From NCBI GenBank assembly GCA_013350335.1, contig CM023532.1, forward strand, positions 95,725,064 through 95,789,063: a stretch of 64,000 bases of DNA. Direction: 5' to 3'. Position 1 is the stretch's first letter, and each line of letters starts with the position of its first letter. Source of the DNA: Chimonanthus salicifolius (Eukaryota; Streptophyta; Magnoliopsida; Laurales; Calycanthaceae). The notes beneath the pieces were generated by a model. It made no database searches. It was not told where the DNA came from and saw only the letters and a program-made list of their open reading frames with translations. The position numbers were made by a program, and so were the translations under genes. This document shows positions 59,431-64,000 of this stretch, piece by piece.

Positions 59431-60799
59431 TTACATGCCAAATCGGTAAGAGTTGTTTTAAATTTCTGGATGAAATTTTCTTTTAGGGGGGTAGGATGTA
59501 ATACCCTGCCCCAGATTAGGCGTGTTTTAGCTTAATAATTCTTATTTAACTGGTTAATCTTGAGGATTATGGTTAGGGCTTGAGGAAATCCCAGTGGTGG
59601 CCCAACCCGAGCTCGTGAGCTCAGTGATCCAACTCGTCCAGCCGGAGGGGCATTTTGGTAATTTACCGCTTGTTGTATTTATTTCATAAATTATGTTATT
59701 GTATGATTATTATAGGTTGATACTGTTCTCCTTAATAAAGGTTTTGCATTTCTGATTTTAAAATGAACTTATTTTCAGAAAAATAGTATTTAAAATCCGC
59801 CCGTCTAAACCTCGAAAGGGAGTATTAATTATTTTAAAAGGTTTTGGAAATAAAATAAATTTTGAAACTAGTATTTTGTAGTAGACCATTTTAAGTATGG
59901 TCTAGTTATTCCATTTCACCTCAAAACGAGATTTCTAAAATGATTTATTTAACATTTGTTTATTTAAGTAAATATTGGTAAATTATGGTTTTTATTTAAA
60001 TCAATGGTTTTTAGTAAGAGATAAATTGCAAAATTTTTATGGTGACCAAGGTTTTTAAAACCCAACTTATCTGTAAGGTTGGATCGAGTTTTTGAGTTTT
60101 TAAAATCCTATTTTTAGACGAATATCAGTTTTTTTATTAAAACAGGACTGAATTGCAAAATGGAAACTGTTGGAGGGCAGACTTGTAACCAAATAGAAAA
60201 CCTACCATTTACTGTTGCAAGCGTCAGCAGACGCTGCGTGTGGGCTACATGCAGTGGCTGCCCAGCCAGATTTTCCGGCCAATTTCCTATAAATTGGCCT
60301 CAGTTCAACTGGATTAACTCCCAGCAAATCTCTACTCTTCTCTCTCTACCTCTCAGCTCTCTGTTCTCAGCTCTCTGAAACCATAAACCCAGCCGTAGCC
60401 CTCTGTTTCTTTCCAAGTTTTCAGCCACCCGTACCTTGGAGGGAAATTTTCAAAGACTGGTTTTCTCAGCCTAGGAACCCAAGCGAAGGTATCCAATGCA
60501 TTCCCCTTTCAATTTCAGTCAGTTTTGAATCCAGAAAACCCGGTTTTGGCTCTGTTTTGAGTATTTAAAACCATTTCAAAGTTTAAGGAAAACCATGGGT
60601 TTCATATACCCGTGAGGATTTACTGTTAAAATCCGGTGGCCCAGTGAGCTTCCAAGCTCCAAACCATTCCCTATGGAAAGAGGACTCCCAGAGGAGTCCA
60701 TCAGACCGGCTAGATGTGAAAATCGAGTCGGGAAAACCCTCTATTTCCTGATTCGTATTTCACTGTCTGTCTACCGTCACTGTTTACTGGTGCAGACAG

Positions 60800-61165
60800 T
60801 GAGGAAGACGACTCTCGGACGGTCCGAGTGTCGATCTTCGGATGATCCGAATCTTCAGACGGTCCGAGAGCTAACACTCTGACGTTAGTTACGCCCGAGG
60901 CAAGCCAGACCCCTTCGGACAAACCGAGCCGAGCTCGGAAGGACCGAACCCACTCGGACGTTCCAAACCCAGATTTCAAATGTTCCGAGGACCCAGACCC
61001 ATAGAGACTTGTTTTCGGATTTCCTTTTGGTTCGGATGGACTTCGGATGATCCGAGACCAGATCTTCGGACGATCCGAAGTCAGACCCATGATCCGAGGT
61101 CAGTGACTAGTTTAGATGTGGTTCGGATGATCCGAAGCCACAGTACCTGGTTCCGAAGCATGTTC
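60800..61165 (+). repeat. Cluster of TCGGA...TCCGA palindromes, 3' LTR copy
   Basis: The same kind of cluster as at 58585-58950, with CTCGGACGGTCCGAG, CTTCGGATGATCCGAA, CTTCGGACGATCCGAAG and GTTCGGATGATCCGAAG. Individual units differ in number and in the two central bases from the other copy. Confidence 0.8.
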
Positions 61166-61167
61166 CG

Positions 61168-64000
61168 AGGCATATAGTGTAAATACTATTGTATTCACTT
61201 CCAGGCCAACCCTATTGGTCGGGTACTGAGTGATCTCACTTCCAGGCCGATGCTATATAGTTGGGCACTGAGTGACCTCGAGGCCTAACTCAAAATGTCA
61301 GATCTGGTCCTACCCAGAAGACAACCGAGAAGTGACCCGAAGATCTAGACCTAACTCAATAAGTCAATCTGGTCAATGCCCAGGAGACAATATGAGTTTT
61401 GGACTGAGCCCCTTTTTATTATATTATTATCTTGTGGATGATTATAACTTAAAAAGGGATAGAAACCAAGTAGGAGACTCAATTCCATATACCTTGGATA
61501 TTTTTGGGAAAACGTGAGATTTCGAAATACTGCTTGTATGTGTACATGCTATACATGTATTTGATCTGTATATTGATTGTGTACTTGTTTGCTTGTTTGA
61601 ACAGAGACCGCGTAACCACACAATCACGGTGAGGGAACTTAACTCTGCAGAATATGTAAACAGGTTTTATTATGAGATGAGTCTTGAGCAATGAGTGGTT
61701 TCAGTTTTGAGGAACCCACTCATGTGCCTAGACATGATGCATTGTGGTAAGAGTGCTTATGATGACTGTAAATATTATGATGTTGATTATGAGAATGTGC
61801 AAGACTGCTTTCACGTACCCTGGGCTATTGAATCAATATCGGCCATATGGGAGATGGTTTACGTCTACTGGACCGTAAGTGTCATCAGTTGCTGACTTGA
61901 GGGTGTCAGTATCGGCTAAGTCAGAGCTGGAGATGTACTTGCAAGGATGTATTTTGACCATGTCGGGACTTAATACAGGTCTCAGCGTAGTCGGCAGACG
62001 TTACGTTGGATGATAGCAGTATTTGACGAAAGATGGGAATGATGATGATGCTTTACATCATATTATGCTTAATTGTTATCAAGCATGCGACATTATTGAA
62101 CTGTTGTTTATTGCTAACCTGTTATTTACTTAAACTGCATTGTTATATTTCCTTCACTAGGCTAGTTAGCTCACCCCACTCACCTTTCAGGAGATGAACC
62201 CGAGGAGGAGAACCCTCTGTTTGAATTTTAGAGCGAATAAACTGCGGCGTTGCTTTAGGATTCCCACTGAGGGAAATACCTTTGTATTTGTGCTTTTTTG
62301 GGTTCTTGGAACCATTTTTTTCTGTAAAGTACCGAGTGTGGTACTTAGTATGTGTTAATGTGATGTACTAGGACTACTACATTTCTGTAGTTACTCTGAT
62401 GTGATTTTGTAATGATAATTCAATGGTTGGATTATGTGATCTTGTTGTGTGTTTGCATTTTCTATGTTTATGATTGGGTAGACGTATGGTTTATGGTTGA
62501 GTCTACATGTTGGGATCATGTGTGACATTTGGGCCCAACTGTTGATCCGGCCTAGTTAGAATGCTTGTGTTAGTTTATCTTCTCTTATTACTATAGTGTA
62601 AATACTATTGTATTCACTTCCAGGCCGACTCTATTGGTCGGGCACTGAGTGATCTCACTTCCAGGCCGACGCTATATTTGTCGGGCACTGAGTGACCTCG
62701 AGGCCTAACTCAAAATGTCAAATCTGGTCTTATCCAGAAGACAACCGAGAAGTGACCCTATGATCTCGACCTAACTCAATAAGTCAATTTGGTCAATGCC
62801 CAGGAGACAATATGAGTTTTGGACTGAGCCCCCTTTTTATTATATTATTATCTTGTGGATGATTATAATTTAAAAAGGATAGAAACCAAGTAGGAGACTC
62901 AATTCCATGTACCTTTGATATTTTTGGAAAGCGTGAGATTTCAAAATACTACTTGTGTATATGTATTTGATTTGTATATTGATTGTGCACTTGTCTGTTT
63001 GTTTGATCAGAGACCGCGAAACCACACGTATAAGGTGAGGGAACTTAACGTAGCATCTTGATGTAAACAGGTTTATTTGATATGGATATTGAGCCATGAG
63101 TGGTTTTAGATTTAATGAAGCCACTCATGTGCCTAGAGTTGACGCACTATGGTAAGAGTGCTTATGATGCTGGTAAATGCTATGATCAGATGAAATGTGT
63201 AAGACTGCTTCCACGTGCCTGGACTATTGAATCAATATCGGCCATATAGGAGATGATTTACGTCTACTGGACCATGGGTGGACTATGGGCGTAAGTTGCT
63301 GAGGGTGTCAGTACCGATTATGGTAGAGCCGGAGATGTACTTGCATGGATGTATTTTGACCGTGTCGGGACTTAATACTATGATTGTCAATATGGGATCT
63401 AGAGGCTACGTTGGATGACACCAATAATGGAGAGATGATGAAATGATGGGAATGATGATGAGACTTTACTTGATATTGTGAATTTATTATCAAGCATGAG
63501 ATATTATATTGCAACTGTTGATTATATACTAACCTGTTCTTTACTTAACTGCACTATTATATTTCCTTCACTGGGCTAGTTAGCTCACCCTACTCACCTT
63601 TCAGGAGATGAACCTGAGGAGGAGAACCCTATTTTTCAAGCTTAGGGTGGATAAGCTGCGGCGGTGTTTCGGGATTCCCCCGGAGGGGAATACCCTGGTC
63701 TTTACTTTCTGGTTCTTGGAACCTTTTGTTTTTATTAAGTATCGGGTGTGGTACTTAATTTGTATTAATGTGATGCATTAGACTACTGCATTTTTGTAGT
63801 AACTCTGACGATGTTTTATCATGATAAATCAAAGTTGGATTTATGTGATTCTATGGTGTGTTGTCGTTGTGCTTTGTTGGTATTAGACTTATGGTACATG
63901 TTTGAGTCCACATGTTGGGATCATGTGTGACCTCTAGGCCCAACTGTTGAACCGGCCCAGTTAGAATACTTGTGAATGCTTGTAAGTTGGTTTAGTTTAA
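61168..64000 (+). repeat. 1.42-kb direct duplication
   Basis: TAGTGTAAATACTATTGTAT begins at 61168 and again near 62592. Both copies run through a GGCCGA..CTATATAG/TTTGTCGGGC block, the CAGAGACCGCG(T/A)AACCACAC phrase (61603; 63009) and CAGGAGATGAACC.GAGGAGGAG (62189; 63602). The start word also occurs near 59070 in the 5' LTR copy. The second copy differs by many substitutions and small indels, so the duplication is old. Confidence 0.85.

Larger units (their letters stand above)
59497..64000 (+). mobile_element. LTR of the second family, 3' copy with internal duplication (runs off window)
   Basis: TGTAATACCCTGCC right after a polypurine tract. First ~1.66 kb aligns with 57325-59070. Then a 1424-bp unit (61168-62591) is repeated directly from 62592 to the window end. 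The end of the LTR is not reached, so its length and the target duplication are unknown. Confidence 0.75.

Overview
This window is intergenic DNA from a large, repeat-rich plant nuclear genome. I see no host protein-coding gene and no tRNA or rRNA gene. Almost every base belongs to LTR retrotransposons of the Ty3/gypsy superfamily, chromovirus branch. The pol order is protease, reverse transcriptase, RNase H, integrase, then a C-terminal chromodomain, and the motifs look most like the Del/Tekay lineage. The primer-binding sites match the 3' end of initiator tRNA-Met, the LTRs are about 3.2-5 kb and run TGTAA...TTACA, and several insertions have 5-bp target-site duplications (TSDs). The species cannot be named from this sequence.

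Layout. (1) 1-21425, + strand: a tandem retrotransposon array, LTR1-internal A-LTR2-internal B-LTR3-internal C-LTR4, in which neighbouring elements share LTRs. Internal A has a nearly complete gag-pol in one frame with three stops and one 10-bp deletion. Internal B keeps a primer-binding site, leader, integrase and chromodomain. Internal C is a mosaic of an inverted RT/RNase H piece, a zinc-knuckle ORF, unclassified repeats and a chromodomain tail. (2) 21426-22889: leader, primer-binding site and internally deleted LTR of a minus-strand element that the array apparently landed in. (3) 23156-56837: one minus-strand element with matching ATAAC flanks 33.7 kb apart. Inside it are a plus-strand solo LTR (23611-32078, itself holding a minus solo LTR at 25132-28648), minus solo LTRs at 35096-38262 and 42586-46147, and a 5'-truncated plus-strand element at 50997-56488. 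(4) 56843-57324: old unclassified spacer. (5) 57325-64000: a second chromovirus family with a different LTR, reduced to LTR-chromodomain-LTR, with a 1.42-kb direct duplication that runs off the window.

How it works together. The elements are defective copies: internal stops, frameshifts, lost gag or RT, or solo LTRs. The nesting gives a relative order of events: the 23156-56837 element came first, the solo LTRs and truncated element later, and the solo LTR inside a solo LTR last.

Most noteworthy. In the first superfamily every LTR complete enough to judge has the same architecture. A U3-like segment with stems whose arms change together is followed by a GTAAGT-like splice donor, a 1.5-2.5 kb stretch holding an array of GGTTCGGCCAT / ATGGCCGAACC palindromes, then a hairpin overlapping a CTAAC branch-point-like motif and a pyrimidine-AG acceptor. 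I infer an LTR-resident leader intron packed with hairpins. A second candidate novelty is an ORF with three tandem CCHC zinc knuckles, upstream of gag in internal A and repeated in internal C, each copy followed by a near-copy of the polypurine tract. The second family independently carries clusters of TCGGA...TCCGA palindromes.
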